A DNA stretch of 64,000 nucleotides from positions 1-64,000 of the forward strand of contig NZ_BBBX01000005.1 in NCBI RefSeq assembly GCF_001311785.1, in the 5' to 3' direction. Every line of letters begins with the position of its first letter. The first letter of the stretch is position 1. Positions 15,700 through 25,737 of this stretch are shown here, piece after piece. The DNA is from Lacticaseibacillus saniviri JCM 17471 = DSM 24301 (GTDB lineage Bacteria; Bacillota; Bacilli; Lactobacillales; Lactobacillaceae). A model generated the notes under the pieces. That model was not told where the DNA came from and did no database searches. It saw only the letters and a list, made by a program, of their open reading frames with translations. Made by a program: the position numbers and the translations under genes.

Positions 15700-17937
15700 T
15701 TGCGTGCGCTTACCAACCGGCTTTTGACCACACGCTTTGGCTTTGTCTTAATCTTACTCAGCCTATTGTGGGCCAAAACCCTCTTTGCTTACTATGTCGA
15801 CTTTTCATTAGGAGCGACCGGTATTTTGCAACAAATCATTCTGATCTGTAATCCAATCGGAATCAGCCTTTTGTTGCTCTCACTCAGCCTCTACATTCGG
15901 CATCCAAAACGCGCCTACATAACCGCTGCCCTTATTTATATCATTTCGACGATTTTACTCATTGCAAACGTCCTCTACTATCGTGAATTCAGTGATTTCA
16001 TGACGGTGAACACCATGCTCGGGGTCTCAAAAGTCGCCCAAGGCTTAGGGGCTAGCTCACTCAACATGGTACGGATTCGCGATATCATCTATGTACTCGA
16101 TTTTCTGGTTGTCGGGTTAGGCTATCTCGGATTCGGGATTGTGAACATCATCCGCTATCTCAATCAGCAATCATTGCGGTGGCCGCATTTCGGGCTGACA
16201 TTTGATTCTCGTCCGCCCGCCTATCATTTCCCTCAAGCGGTCACCATTGCGGCACTGGCGCTATTCAGCATCAACATGGCAATCAGTGAGCTCAATCGCC
16301 CACAGTTACTGACACGGACATTTGATCGTAATTATATCGTCAAATATCTGGGACTCGCGCCTTTTACGGTCTATGACGGTGTTAAGACGGCGCAGACCAA
16401 TCAGGTACGGGCACAAGCGGACAGCGCCGATATGGACACTGTCTTGCAATACACCAAGAGTCACTATGCCGCGCCTAATCCGGCCTACTTTGGTCAAGCC
16501 AAGGGCAAAAATGTGATTGTGATTCACCTAGAAAGCTTCCAGCAATTCTTAATCGGCATGAAAGTCGATGGTCAAGAAGTGACGCCATTTTTGAACTCAC
16601 TCTACCACAACAAATCGACCATCAGTTTCAGCAATTTCTTCAATCAGGTCGGTTTGGGTAAAACATCTGATGCCGAAAATATGTTGGAAACCAGCACATT
16701 CGGACTGCCAACAGGGTCGCTTTTCTCGTCACTGGGAACCGATAATACCTTCCAGGGGGCACCAGCGATTTTGAACCAAATACAGGGCTACTCGAGTGCG
16801 GTCTTCCATGGCGGCTCCGGTGGCTTCTGGAATCGTAACAATGTTTACAAGGGCCTAGGCTACCAGTACTTCTTTGATGGCAACTTCTATGATCACGAAG
16901 CAACGCCACCACCGAGTATGGAATCAAGGATAAATTGCTGTTTGGGGAAAGCATCAAGTACCTCGAACACATGCAGCAACCCTTCTACACCAAAATCATC
17001 ACGACGACCAATCATTTTCCATTCTTCATCACGGACACGGACACCAACTTCCCAAACGCGGGAACCAGCGATGATACGGTCAACGGTTACTTCCAAACCG
17101 CTCATTATCTCGACCAGGCGATTAAAGAGTTCTTCGATTACCTGAAGTCATCAGGTCTTTCTAAGAACACGCTGGTCATGCTGTACGGGGATCATTACGG
17201 TATCAGTAACGACCGCAACCAAGCACTCGCACCCCTACTGAACAAGGATCCCGCGCAATGGACCAGTTTTGATAACACAGCACTACAACGCGTCCCACTG
17301 ATGTTTTATGGCGAAGGCCTCAAGGGTGGGATTCAATCCCAGTACGGTGGCGAAATCGATGTCTTACCGACACTGTTGCATCTGCTCGGCATCAACAGTC
17401 AAGATTATGTTCAGTTCGGAACTGATCTGTTGTCCAAGCAACACAGTCAAGTCGTGGCCTTTCGTAACCACAACTTCATCACACCACAGTACACAGTCAT
17501 TGGTAGCAAGGTCTATGCCAACCAGACAGGCGAGCTGATTCAGCCAACGGCGCAACTCAAAAAAAACGCTCGATGCTGATCAGGCCAAGGTCGATGAGAA
17601 ATTGGACTTGTCCGACAACGTGGCCAATAAGAATCTATTACGGTTCTATACACCACCTAACTTCAAACCGATCAACCCCAAAGCCGTTGATTATATGCGC
17701 AGTTTAACCAGTGTGCTGACAATTGAGAAACAACTGGGACCAAAGTCAACTTCCCTCTTTAGTCGCAATAATGACAAGAGCACCGTCTCATTGTTCAAAA
17801 CGGATGCACCAGAGATTGCGGAAAATGCGTCCCCTCTGACCACATATCCAACCAAAATTCTCAAGGCACTGGAAGACAGTTCCGATTCCTCATCCAGCAG
17901 TACGAGCACCACGAGTGCACAGCAAGAACAGCCTTAA
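15700..17937 (+). CDS. ltaS: Lipoteichoic acid synthase-type sulfatase-fold enzyme; two apparent frameshifts
   Basis: TTG start at 15700 after AAAGGAGGCGACAC. Correcting a missing base near 16905 and an extra A in the run at 17559-17566 yields 745 residues. Five N-terminal TM segments are followed by an extracellular sulfatase-like domain. The catalytic Thr is in VGLGKTSDAEN, and metal/ligand motifs appear as VIHLESFQQF, VFHGGSGGFWNRN and MLYGDHYGIS. LtaS polymerises glycerol phosphate from phosphatidylglycerol onto a glycolipid anchor outside the membrane. The C-terminus ends in a Ser/Thr-rich tail (DSSDSSSSSTSTTSAQQ). It could be an LtaS paralogue rather than the main enzyme. Confidence 0.85.
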
Positions 17938-17942
17938 CTATT

Positions 17943-17989
17943 AAAAAGGTCGTAAACACCTACTAAACGGGTGTTCACGACCTTTTTTG
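17943..17989 (+). terminator. Terminator after ltaS-like gene
   Basis: AAAAAGGTCGTAAACACC pairs with GGTGTTCACGACCTTTTTT, with one bulge and a strong T-run. Confidence 0.9.
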
Positions 17990-18100
17990 GCTTTAAAAAC
18001 AAATATTTCTTCGAAAATCCTTAATGTCACCCCGAATGTTCATATTTTATTCAAATCTTATTTCTATACTAGTAATAGTTTAAAACGAGGTGAAAAGACA

Positions 18101-18859
18101 ATGCGGTTCATCGAGCGGATATTTTTAGGCCTTGGTTACCATCGTAAATATCATATCATCGTGGCATTGCTCTCCGCGGTTTTTATCGGCGTCAGTCTGT
18201 TCTTCCTCACCATTCAGAACATCGATGCCGCCGCAATTTCACAATTCAATGGTCGCCTACATCAATTCAGTGCGGATAGCCTGAGTCAGGCCGATCAACT
18301 TATTCAAGCCATCAATAATGCCCATCAAAGTGTCATTCATCAAACCCAGGTTGGATTATGGCTAACCATTGCCATATACAGCCTCTTGTCACTCATTTCA
18401 GCTTGGGTGATGACCTATCGCCGCTTCAAAGAGACCGCATCGTACCTGTTGCTCGGAAAGTCGCAAGCAGACATCACGGCGCAGTACATGTTTGAAGCCA
18501 GCGTCACCTTTACTATCACCTTTTTCTTACTGAGTTTGGTGGTCCTTCTGTTCTCTAAACACCTTGTTGTTTGGTGGCAAGGTGTTTACACCCAACAGAT
18601 CACGCAGCAGCTCAACGATAACCAAATCACCACCCAATACGCGGATATCTTCAAACAGCTCTTCAGCAATCAGTTGACCGGCTTCACCCCATCCGCGTTC
18701 TTATATCCTGACAAATCCATTCCACTGATCAAATCCCCAACAGGGTTTATCTGGACCTATTGCATCGGACTTGCCATCAACTTACTCACTAATATCTCAA
18801 CAATCGGTTTGATTCAACACTTCACCACTCATCATCTCGCAGACAGCCAGGGGGAATAA
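18101..18859 (+). CDS. FtsX/MacB-like membrane protein (ABC permease-like)
   Basis: 252 residues from ATG 18101 (CGAGGTGAAAAG upstream). Four TM segments in FtsX-like order: one near residues 19-40, then three at about 88-106, 130-156 and 220-245, with a roughly 45-residue Gln-rich external segment after TM1. It lies 1 bp from the next gene, which looks like a degenerate ABC ATPase, so the two probably form one complex. The external domain is far smaller than in typical MacB or lipoprotein exporters. I do not recognise a specific family; a transport function is doubtful given the partner. Confidence 0.55.
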   Translation: MRFIERIFLGLGYHRKYHIIVALLSAVFIGVSLFFLTIQNIDAAAISQFNGRLHQFSADSLSQADQLIQAINNAHQSVIHQTQVGLWLTIAIYSLLSLISAWVMTYRRFKETASYLLLGKSQADITAQYMFEASVTFTITFFLLSLVVLLFSKHLVVWWQGVYTQQITQQLNDNQITTQYADIFKQLFSNQLTGFTPSAFLYPDKSIPLIKSPTGFIWTYCIGLAINLLTNISTIGLIQHFTTHHLADSQGE

Positions 18860-18860
18860 C

Positions 18861-19390
18861 ATGCTATTTTTCAAACGTCGCTCCAAAAAACCATTCAAGA
18901 ATCACTCGCAACCGTCTTTACGGCACCGGGGATCTATTACGTCTACATGCGTGACCATGAACAGACAAACAACGTCTTTCAGCGCTACGTGAAACAATTT
19001 GTAGATGCGGGGATTATGAAGGATATCGGTTTGATCTCACAGACCGACACAGCGATTATTCCCTATCTGACCGTTCGCAGTAATCTGATGGTCAATCAAC
19101 ACAAAGTGCCTTTTGACATCTTGCCTGAATTCATTCGCACGGATAAACTGTTCCTCGAAAACCCAGCGACTGACCTCTCTATCCGGCAGCAGTTGGATAT
19201 CCAATTCTTCCGCAGTGTCCTCGCTAACAAGCGCTTCATGTTCATGGCAGATGGCTTAGATAACCTCAGTACGGATGAGGCTCGCGACTTCTTGACCACC
19301 GTGGTACAACCACTGGCTGCCATCGAATCGAGTCTGATTATCTTAACAACAGACAAGAGCCTTGTCGAAGCCAATCCCAAACTGGTATGA
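18861..19390 (+). CDS. Degenerate ABC-ATPase-like protein; one apparent frameshift
   Basis: ATG 18861. Adding one T in the run at 18867-18871 gives 176 residues. The fold order of an ABC nucleotide-binding domain can be followed: a strand and loop where the P-loop should be (APGIYYVYMRDHEQTNNVF), a Q-loop-like GLISQTDTAIIPYLTVRSNL, a signature-like LSIRQQLDIQFFRSVL, a Walker-B-like RFMFMADGLDNLS and an H-loop-like LIILTTDKS. The GxxGxGKS/T motif, the LSGGQ glycines, the catalytic Glu (DE is DG here) and the switch His (TH is TD) are all absent. It is thus probably a non-hydrolysing pseudo-ATPase partner of the upstream permease. Decay is possible, but the reading frame is otherwise open and well composed. 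Confidence 0.55.
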
Positions 19391-19420
19391 TGACAGCACC
19401 AACATTGTAATCACTGACAA

Positions 19421-19468
19421 AAAGGAGAGCCTGTGACATCCCGAAGGATTGTGTCACAGGCTCTTTTT
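19421..19468. terminator. Strong terminator (repeat-family hairpin)
   Basis: GAGCCTGTGACA (19427-19438) pairs perfectly with TGTCACAGGCTC (19452-19463), followed by TTTTT. Related hairpins occur elsewhere in the window. Confidence 0.9.
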
Positions 19469-19540
19469 GACTGCTTGACTAATCGTGTGACAAAAGGTTG
19501 AGAATTCCGGTTAACCCTTATTCTCAAAGCACCTTTTGTT

Positions 19541-19981
19541 TTATTCCACAGCTAACAGGCGCACATCGCTCACGCCACGCGACTCGCGCAGCTGGGCGAT
19601 GACGTCATCCAAGCTGACATTGAGTTCGCTAATTTCCACCGAAATCACGACGCTGGCCCAGTCATGAATGGGAATGTTTTGATTGATGGTTAGCACGCTC
19701 GCATTGGCCGCAGACAGGACTGCCAGGACCTCAGACAAAATACCCCGATCATGATGCAACATTAACGTCAACACCGCCTTACGGCTCGGGAGATGCGTCT
19801 CAGGTCGAAACACCACATCTTTATACTTATAATAGGTGCCACGACTGATACCCACTTGTTTGACGGCCTCACTGACCTGTTTGACCTTGCCATTTTCTAG
19901 CAACGTTCTGGCTTCAATCACCTTTTCCACCACATCCGGTAAAATACTGCGGTCTACAATATAATATTTGTCCATTGCCAT
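19541..19981 (-). CDS. pheB: ACT-domain protein, UPF0735 / PheB type
   Basis: 146 residues from ATG 19981 (AAGGGGCATC upstream). The N-terminal part has an HTH-like segment (VSEAVKQVGISRGTYYKYKD). The C-terminal half is an ACT domain (AVLTLMLHHDRGILSEVLAV ... VLTINQNIPIHDWASVVISVEI) that usually binds an amino acid. PheB-type proteins lie next to phenylalanine or homoserine genes in bacilli, where the ACT domain probably senses an amino acid; here no such gene adjoins. The gene follows the MarR regulator on the same strand, about 30 bp apart, so it may be co-transcribed. Confidence 0.8.
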   Translation of the reverse strand: MAMDKYYIVDRSILPDVVEKVIEARTLLENGKVKQVSEAVKQVGISRGTYYKYKDVVFRPETHLPSRKAVLTLMLHHDRGILSEVLAVLSAANASVLTINQNIPIHDWASVVISVEISELNVSLDDVIAQLRESRGVSDVRLLAVE

Positions 19982-20014
19982 GATGCCCCTTAATTTCTGT
20001 TTGTGTACCGACAC

Positions 20015-20473
20015 TCAGCCATCGTTATCTGTGAGATTGTGCAAACTCACATTGAGCAAATGCTGGTAAGTTGCGACTTCATCCGCGCTCATACCTGCCA
20101 CTAATCGCTTGGCCATCACGTCGAGTTGTTCATCAAAATCCGCTTCGTGCTGTTGCATTTCCCGCCGAAACTGTTGATTAAAAACGAGTTGTTTATAGCG
20201 CTTATCGTTTGGCATGGGAATCACGTCGATGAAACCGTGCTGTTGCAGTCGTTGAACGATACCACTCACGGTCGATTTACTGAGATTAAACGCCTCTTGC
20301 AGATCGCGCTGATTGATGATGTCTTGTTCATGCTGTGCCATGTACTGCAGTATCGACATTTGGGTACTCGTGATGTTGGGTAACACAGCGCTATCGAGAA
20401 CCAACTTGGTAAACTGTTTGTCGTACATCACACTGATTGCCTTAAGCATTTCGGCAATGGTTTCTTTGGCCAT
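20015..20473 (-). CDS. MarR-family transcriptional regulator
   Basis: 152 residues counted from ATG 20473 (a GTG at 20485 is the alternative). It has winged-helix content: DLQEAFNLSKSTVSGIVQRL as recognition region and GFIDVIPMPNDKRYKQLVF as wing. It is divergent from the flavin reductase gene at 20660. A perfect 22-bp palindrome sits at the start of the reductase transcript, so it probably represses the reductase and perhaps itself. Effector unknown; redox-active phenolics or oxidants are typical for the family. Confidence 0.8.
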   Translation of the reverse strand: MAKETIAEMLKAISVMYDKQFTKLVLDSAVLPNITSTQMSILQYMAQHEQDIINQRDLQEAFNLSKSTVSGIVQRLQQHGFIDVIPMPNDKRYKQLVFNQQFRREMQQHEADFDEQLDVMAKRLVAGMSADEVATYQHLLNVSLHNLTDNDG

Positions 20474-20549
20474 CTCGCGATTCACCCCTTCATCTCATCT
20501 GCCATCAGCCAATTATAGCTTACTTCAGGAATTATTTGATACCCTTTAG

Positions 20550-20605
20550 TTGCTCATTTCTGGTCTTGGACGTATACTATGTTAGTAGTTCGCTAGCGAA
20601 CTACT
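20550..20605 (+). promoter_or_regulatory. Reductase promoter with 22-bp palindromic operator
   Basis: -35 TTGCTC (20550-20555), 17 bp, -10 TATACT (20573-20578). Beginning 5 bp after the -10 is AGTAGTTCGCT/AGCGAACTACT (20584-20605), a perfect inverted repeat without spacer, covering the transcription start. This position is ideal for repression by the divergent MarR protein. Confidence 0.75.
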
Positions 20606-20659
20606 TTAGCACAGACTGCATCGCAAGTGAACTCGATTCATAGTTGAGGAGGAATTATC

Positions 20660-21360
20660 ATGGCAAATACACTAAATACAATTTTTAAGGCCACACCACT
20701 GACGGTCGCCGACATTCAAAATCCTGCAGCAGACTACTATATCATCAAATTAAACTATGCCACTGATCGGCATTTCGACTGGAAACCAGGTACTGCCGGC
20801 CTCTTCACCTTACCCCATCAAAAATACAGGTAGCGGCTTCCGCTTCTTCTCGATTGCGGGCGTACCTGACGAACATGCCATTACCATCGGCACAAGAACC
20901 GGGAAAACAGCGAGTGCATATAAGGCTGTCCTGACTCACTTGCACAAAGGGGATCGTGTCAATCTTCGTGGCCCCATCGGTTCATTTGGCGTCAAGAATG
21001 ACTCAGCCCCAGTTGTCATGATTGCCAGTGGTGTCGGCGTCACCCCTTTTCGCGCGATGGCATTGGATCTCACTGCGGATCAAACCCGCCCTATCAAATT
21101 GATTCAATCAGCGCATGGCTTTCATCTCTTTCAATCCGACTTTGAAGGGGTAGCCCAAAAATGCGCGCTTCGAGTACTTGCCCGTCGAATCGGGCAAAGA
21201 TGCCCAGACACAAATGCTGGCGACGATCAAGGAGCTTGGTGATTCCGCGTACTATTACCTCTCGGGCTCGTCAAAAATCGTCAAGGCCAACAAACAATTC
21301 CTGAAACAACATGGCGTCCCCGCTCGTCAAATCATCACCGACGTACAGTTCGGTTATTAA
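20660..21360 (+). CDS. FAD/NAD(P)H oxidoreductase (ferredoxin-reductase-like); two apparent frameshifts
   Basis: ATG 20660 after TGAGGAGGAAT. Removing one C from the run at 20813-20816 and one A from 21157-21161 gives 232 residues. Family marks: FRFFSIAGVP (flavin binding RxxS/T type), KGDRVNLRGPIGSFG, and the nucleotide site VVMIASGVGVTPFRAMA; ends QIITDVQFGY. This is the FNR-like module found in flavohaemoprotein C-termini and small flavin reductases; no haem or iron-sulfur domain is attached. Control by the divergent MarR regulator suggests induction by an electrophile or redox stress. Electron acceptor unknown. Confidence 0.75.
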
Positions 21361-21382
21361 ACCAAAACACAGATGCGCATAA

Positions 21383-21428
21383 AAATAGCGGTAGCGACCC
21401 ATCTTATCAGGTGTCGCTACCGCTATTT
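21383..21428. terminator. Bidirectional terminator, reductase / kinase
   Basis: AAATAGCGGTAGCGAC pairs perfectly with GTCGCTACCGCTATTT across a 14-base loop. The two genes converge here. Confidence 0.9.
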
Positions 21429-21431
21429 ATG

Positions 21432-22899
21432 TTAACTCTGAGCCAATTCGACTGTTTTTGGTGCTGTTTCTTCATCGGGGAAACTGAAGGTAAATGTTGT
21501 CCCCTCACCCGCTTTTGACGTGACCTGAATGTCACCGCCATGAAGCATCACCAGTTGATGCACAATGGCCAAGCCCAAACCGGATTCACCATACTTGGTG
21601 TTCTTCCGAGATGGATCAGCCTTATAGTATCGTTCCCAAATGTTCTTCACTTGATCGGGGGTCATTCCGATCCCGGTATCGCTGACCGCAAATTCGGTCT
21701 GGTGATAGCCATTTTTGCCGTGATGGTGATCATCCCATCTTGGGTAAACTGAATCGCGTTTTGAACGATGTTAAACATGACCTGCACAAACCGATCGTGA
21801 TCAGCAAAGACTTTCACCTTGTCTGCTGCCTCAATCACCAGGTGATCATTGGCATCCGTGGCCTTTTGCGTCAATTGAGAGACGATATTATCGATATCTT
21901 CTCTGGCATTGAAGGTCACTTTGCTCAACATAATCTGATTCGTCCGGATTTTTTCGTAATCCAAGTTTTCGTTGACCAACCGAATCAAACGATTGGTTTC
22001 GTTGCGCATCAGCTCGATACTTTTGGCCTTACTCTCTTCTGGAATCGCATCATAGGCGAGACCTTCGAGCAGGCCATTGATCGTTGTGAGCGGTGTGCGC
22101 ATCTCATGCGCCGCGTCCGCCATAAACTGGCGCCGACGATCTTCTTGCCGCTTGATTTCAATCTCACTGGCCTTGAGCGAATCCACCATGTTCTGGAAAT
22201 CTGTGGCCAAACCCGAAATTTCATCATCGGCTTTGCCATCCAGCTTGAGTTGCACTTCATAATCACCTGTCGCCACTTGGTGTGTGGCCCGGCGCAGTTT
22301 GTTGATGCGACTGACCTGGAAGCGAGCCACGAAATAACTGATAAAGACCGCAGCCAGCATTGAAAGAATGAAGGCGATCAGAATGTTGCGCTCTGTCTTA
22401 CCGATCGAGGTTTGAATCTGTTCCACAGGGGCAAAAGCGCCGACAACAAACAACAACTTACCACTCAGAAAAACCGGCTTGTAGTAAATGGTCATGCTCT
22501 GCTGACTACCATCAGCGGGGTTGCGCGCCAATTCCCGAATCGAGACCGCATTTCCCTTTTTGAGTTCAGCCCAATCACTGGCATCAATTGGCCGAGAGGC
22601 TCGTGAGCGCTCATTAGGATACATCGCCTGGTTATCGGCATTGTAAATAATGAAATGCACATGTTGCTGATCGAGAATCTCTTCCGCGTCATTCAAAAAT
22701 TGCGTGTTAATCATGTAGGTCGTCGCATTGACCTTGGTAAAAGAACGATCCTTCAAGACAGAGGTGTACTGTTCGAGTTGGTCAAAACTGTTCTCCCAAA
22801 CGGTGTTGGTCGTAGATTGAATAAAAGAATACTGACCACGGAGAGCGTGACCATGATAACGCCTAAGAACGCCAGCATTTGCTGGTAGAGAAGCTTCAT
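21432..22899 (-). CDS. Sensor histidine kinase; two apparent frameshifts
   Basis: ATG 22899 overlaps the regulator stop by 4 bp. Adding one base near 22825 and one in the run at 21712-21716 gives 489 residues. There is an N-terminal TM, an extracellular sensor of about 130 residues, a second TM (NILIAFILSMLAAVFISYFV), and HAMP (RINKLRRATHQVATGDYEVQ). The H-box is AAHEMRTPLTTING, the N-box VQVMFNIVQNAIQFT, G1 VSDTGIGM and G2 ESGLGLAIVHQLV. All catalytic boxes are intact. It pairs with the OmpR-type regulator just upstream. Stimulus unknown; no obvious target gene adjoins. Confidence 0.88.
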
Positions 22900-23630
22900 C
22901 CGTCTAACTCACTGTCATCGAACTTATAGCCCACGCCCCATACCGTTTGAATGACTTGGGGGCCGACTTTTTCGATCTTTTGCCGTAACTTCTTGATGTG
23001 CGCATCGACTGTGCGTTCATCACCGTAATATTCGTAGTCCCAGACCAGTTGCAACAGTTGTTCCCGTGAGAAGACCTGTTTGGGACTCTTTGCGAGTGTA
23101 CGCAACAAGTCGAATTCCTTTGGTGTGAGACCTTCGATTGGCTTACCCGCCAAAATGGCCTCACGCGTTTTGGAGCTCAGTTGAAAGTGTGGGGTCACAA
23201 CATCGAAGTCATCGTCTTCGGTCGTTGTTTCAGGCACTGCACCAGCTGGTACTGTTTCAGTGACCTCAGCGCGACGATGCAACGCTTTGATCCGAGCAAC
23301 TAGCGTCATCGGTGAAAATGGCTTGGTGACATAATCATCCGCACCTAGTTCCAAGCCGAGTACTTGATCGCTTTCGCTGTCCCGTGCTGTCAACATAATC
23401 AGTGGTACTGTTTCACTGATAGCCCGAATTTCTTTGGCAACTTGCATCCCATCCATGGTCGGTAAATTGAGATCTAATGTGATGATGTCAAATCCATCTG
23501 GATCAGCCTTAAACGCATTTAACCCTTCTTCACCGTCGTAAGCATTGACGACATCCCAGGATTCTTTTTGGAAAAACATGCCCATCATTTCTGCAACACT
23601 TTGGTTATCTTCAATCATCAGAATTTTCAT
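22896..23630 (-). CDS. OmpR/PhoB-family response regulator
   Basis: 244 residues from ATG 23630 (GGGGACTTATC upstream). Receiver domain residues about 1-120, with the acidic pair in MIEDNQ, the phosphoacceptor Asp in TLDLNLPTMDG, Thr in MLTARDSES and Lys in YVTKPFSP. An acidic linker (ETTTEDDDFD) follows, then a winged-helix effector domain (LTPKEFDLLRTLAKSPKQVF ... DERTVDAHIKKLRQKIEKVG). The unusually long linker, about 30 residues, is worth noting. Upstream AT-rich sequence to 23760 holds no gene. Confidence 0.92.
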   Translation of the reverse strand: MKILMIEDNQSVAEMMGMFFQKESWDVVNAYDGEEGLNAFKADPDGFDIITLDLNLPTMDGMQVAKEIRAISETVPLIMLTARDSESDQVLGLELGADDYVTKPFSPMTLVARIKALHRRAEVTETVPAGAVPETTTEDDDFDVVTPHFQLSSKTREAILAGKPIEGLTPKEFDLLRTLAKSPKQVFSREQLLQLVWDYEYYGDERTVDAHIKKLRQKIEKVGPQVIQTVWGVGYKFDDSELDG

Positions 23631-23770
23631 GATAAGTCCCCGTTTCGGCTTTATATTCACTCTTAATTATCCACAACTTATCGAATAAAGTGTGAAATTT
23701 CGTTTTAAGTTTAACACTTTTGGTCGTGGCCCGCTGTGCGCACATTAACTTATGCCCCATTTTAACACAA

Positions 23771-23796
23771 AGAAACGTTGAATTATCAACGTTTCT
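23771..23796 (-). terminator. tmRNA terminator
   Basis: AGAAACGTTGA (23771-23781) pairs perfectly with TCAACGTTTCT (23786-23796) around a four-base loop. On the minus strand it is followed by TTGTG, so the T-tail is weak. Confidence 0.7.
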
Positions 23797-23828
23797 CGCA
23801 TCTATCCGAGATGATCCAAATGACTAAA

Positions 23829-24190
23829 TGGAGATGAGGGGAATCGAACCCCTGTCCATCAACCTCGCGTCATATGGCTCTACACTCATAGCTCGCTCTT
23901 TTAAATTTCGCACAGAGGGCGCGCCAGCAAGCGAGGCTAACCCCTAAGTGCTAATCTGTTAATCTCTTCCTAACCGTTCAGATGGCGCGATTAGTCGTAG
24001 CTCAATTCATTTGAGACCCGTATTTGTCCCTTGAGCGAAGACAAGCGGATCACGCTAAACTACTTTTTAGGCAGCTAAAGCGTAAGAATTTTCATTGTTT
24101 GCAGTTAATGAACTGTCCGTTGATGACGGAGCCGAGACCTCCGGAGTGCAACACATGGGCAACAATCAATGTCGAGACCATTACATCCCC
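23829..24190 (-). ncRNA. ssrA: Transfer-messenger RNA (tmRNA)
   Basis: On the minus strand the 5' end GGGGATGTAATGGTCTCGAC pairs with the 3' acceptor strand CATCTCC, and the T-arm AGGGGTTCGATTCCCCT is intact. The reading frame GCAAACAATGAAAATTCTTA... encodes the tag ANNENSYALAA with stop TAA (around 24070-24105), preceded by Ala from charged tmRNA. The tag end ALAA is the standard ClpXP degron. The 3' CCA is not encoded (sequence continues TTT) and must be added. The RNA rescues stalled ribosomes with SmpB. Confidence 0.95.
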
Positions 24191-24209
24191 CGATATAAAT
24201 GCAACCATT

Positions 24210-24238
24210 ATGATACCAGTTAACTCCCGCTGTGTCAA
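24210..24238 (-). promoter_or_regulatory. ssrA promoter
   Basis: Minus strand -35 TTGACA (24238-24233), 17 bp, -10 TATCAT (24215-24210), about 20 bp before the mature 5' end. The -35 overlaps the last codons of the amino-acid permease gene. Confidence 0.8.
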
Positions 24239-25600
24239 GATTGACGCTGCTTGAGCCCTTGCTGCACGCGGCGTAACCCATAAATGCCGATCACCCAAAT
24301 CACGGCAAAAATCAACGCGATTAAGGTCGAAGCGCTAAAGAACATCACAACTACCGTCAGGGCTAAGAACGCGAGCACAAGATAGTCAGTCCACGGGAAC
24401 AGTGGCATCTTGAACAAGTGCGCATCCGGATTGAGCCGCTTGTACTTCAGATGAGCCAAAATCATCATCACCCAGACAAATAAAAGCTGATGGTGGCCAC
24501 ACTTGAAACCAAGGCAAACACGGCACCCGGCAGAAACAGATTCAGTAAGACAGCCACCGCAATCGTTGCTGTCGAAGCAATGATGGCTCGTGCAGGTACC
24601 TGCCGCTTAGACAGCTTAGAGAGTTTCGTCAATTGTTGATTGTCGCTCTCAAGTGCCAAGGAGAACAATAACCGGCCCGTACTGAAGATGGCGGAATTAC
24701 AAGCGGATGCTGCCGCTGTGAGAACCACGAAGTTGATGATATCGGCCGCGGCCGCAATACCAACGTTTTGAACACCTGCACGAATGGACTGCTGCTCGTG
24801 CTGACAGAAGACCACGGATACACACACATGATCACGGCTAGCGCGCCCACATAGAAAATAATAATCCGCATTGGAATTTCGTTGATTGCTTCTGGAATCA
24901 CCTTCAGTGGATCCTTCGTTTCACTGGCGGTGAGTCCGACCATTTCGATGCCGACAAAACTAAAGACCACCATTTGAAGCGATAGGAAGAAGCCCTTAGC
25001 CCCCTTAGGGAAGAAGCCACCATAATTGAAGAGATTCCCAATCGAAGCCGTGCCTTCCGGTGTCTTGTAGCGCATCACAATCAGCACAATTCCCAGCACA
25101 ATCAGGCCAACAATGGCTACGATTTTGATCAGTGCAAACCAGAACTCGGTTTCACCAAACAGACCCACACTGATGAGATTCATGAGCAGCAAAATGGCTA
25201 ATGCGACCAGGCCTGGAATCCATTGCGGCACACCCGGCAACCAGAATTTGATGTATAACCCGATGGCGGTCACTTCCGCCATGGCGACGGCAATCCAACA
25301 CATCCAGTAAGTCCACCCAGTCACAAAGGCCGCGTTAGCGCCGAGATATTTCTTGATAAAATCGATAAACGTGTGCTGATTGACGTCAGACATCAGTAAT
25401 TCACCCAGTGCCCGCATCAACAGGAAACAGATGCCACCCGTTAACAGATAGGCCAAAATAATCGATGGCCCTGCCAAATGAATCGATTGACCAGCACCTA
25501 AGAATAGTCCTGTACCAATTGTGCCTCCGATGGCGATTAGCTGCACATGCCGACTTTTGAGATTCCGAGCCAATTCAGGCTGGTCTTGCTTTTCTTCCAT
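24235..25600 (-). CDS. APC-superfamily amino-acid permease; two apparent frameshifts
   Basis: ATG 25600 (TGGAGGAATTATC upstream). Adding one base near 24770 and one near 24484 gives 455 residues with about 12 TM segments. The N-terminal consensus LIAIGGTIGTGLFLGAGQSI and later VFSFVGIEMVGLTASETKDP are typical of the AAT family (AnsP, D-Ala/D-Ser/Gly, or GABA permeases). Substrate cannot be chosen by eye. It is a single-gene unit, with tmRNA downstream. Confidence 0.88.
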
Positions 25601-25678
25601 GATAATTCCTCCAGACATTATGAAAAGTATACACATTTTCAATAAAAAGAGGAAGCGTACCACCTGTTTCTGGGCATG

Positions 25679-25724
25679 AAAAAGACTCAAGGCAGAATGA
25701 AAAATTCTATCTTGAGTCTTTTTA
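25679..25724 (-). terminator. Terminator downstream of hydrolase/membrane gene pair
   Basis: AAAAGACTCAAG (25680-25691) pairs with CTTGAGTCTTTT (25711-25722), with A/T runs on both sides. Confidence 0.85.
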
Positions 25725-25737
25725 ACACGCTTTATTT

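Noticed and set aside
21157-21360. Separate small gene at the end of the flavin reductase
   Set aside because: It continues the reductase fold (ending in the usual C-terminal strand) after one extra A is removed.
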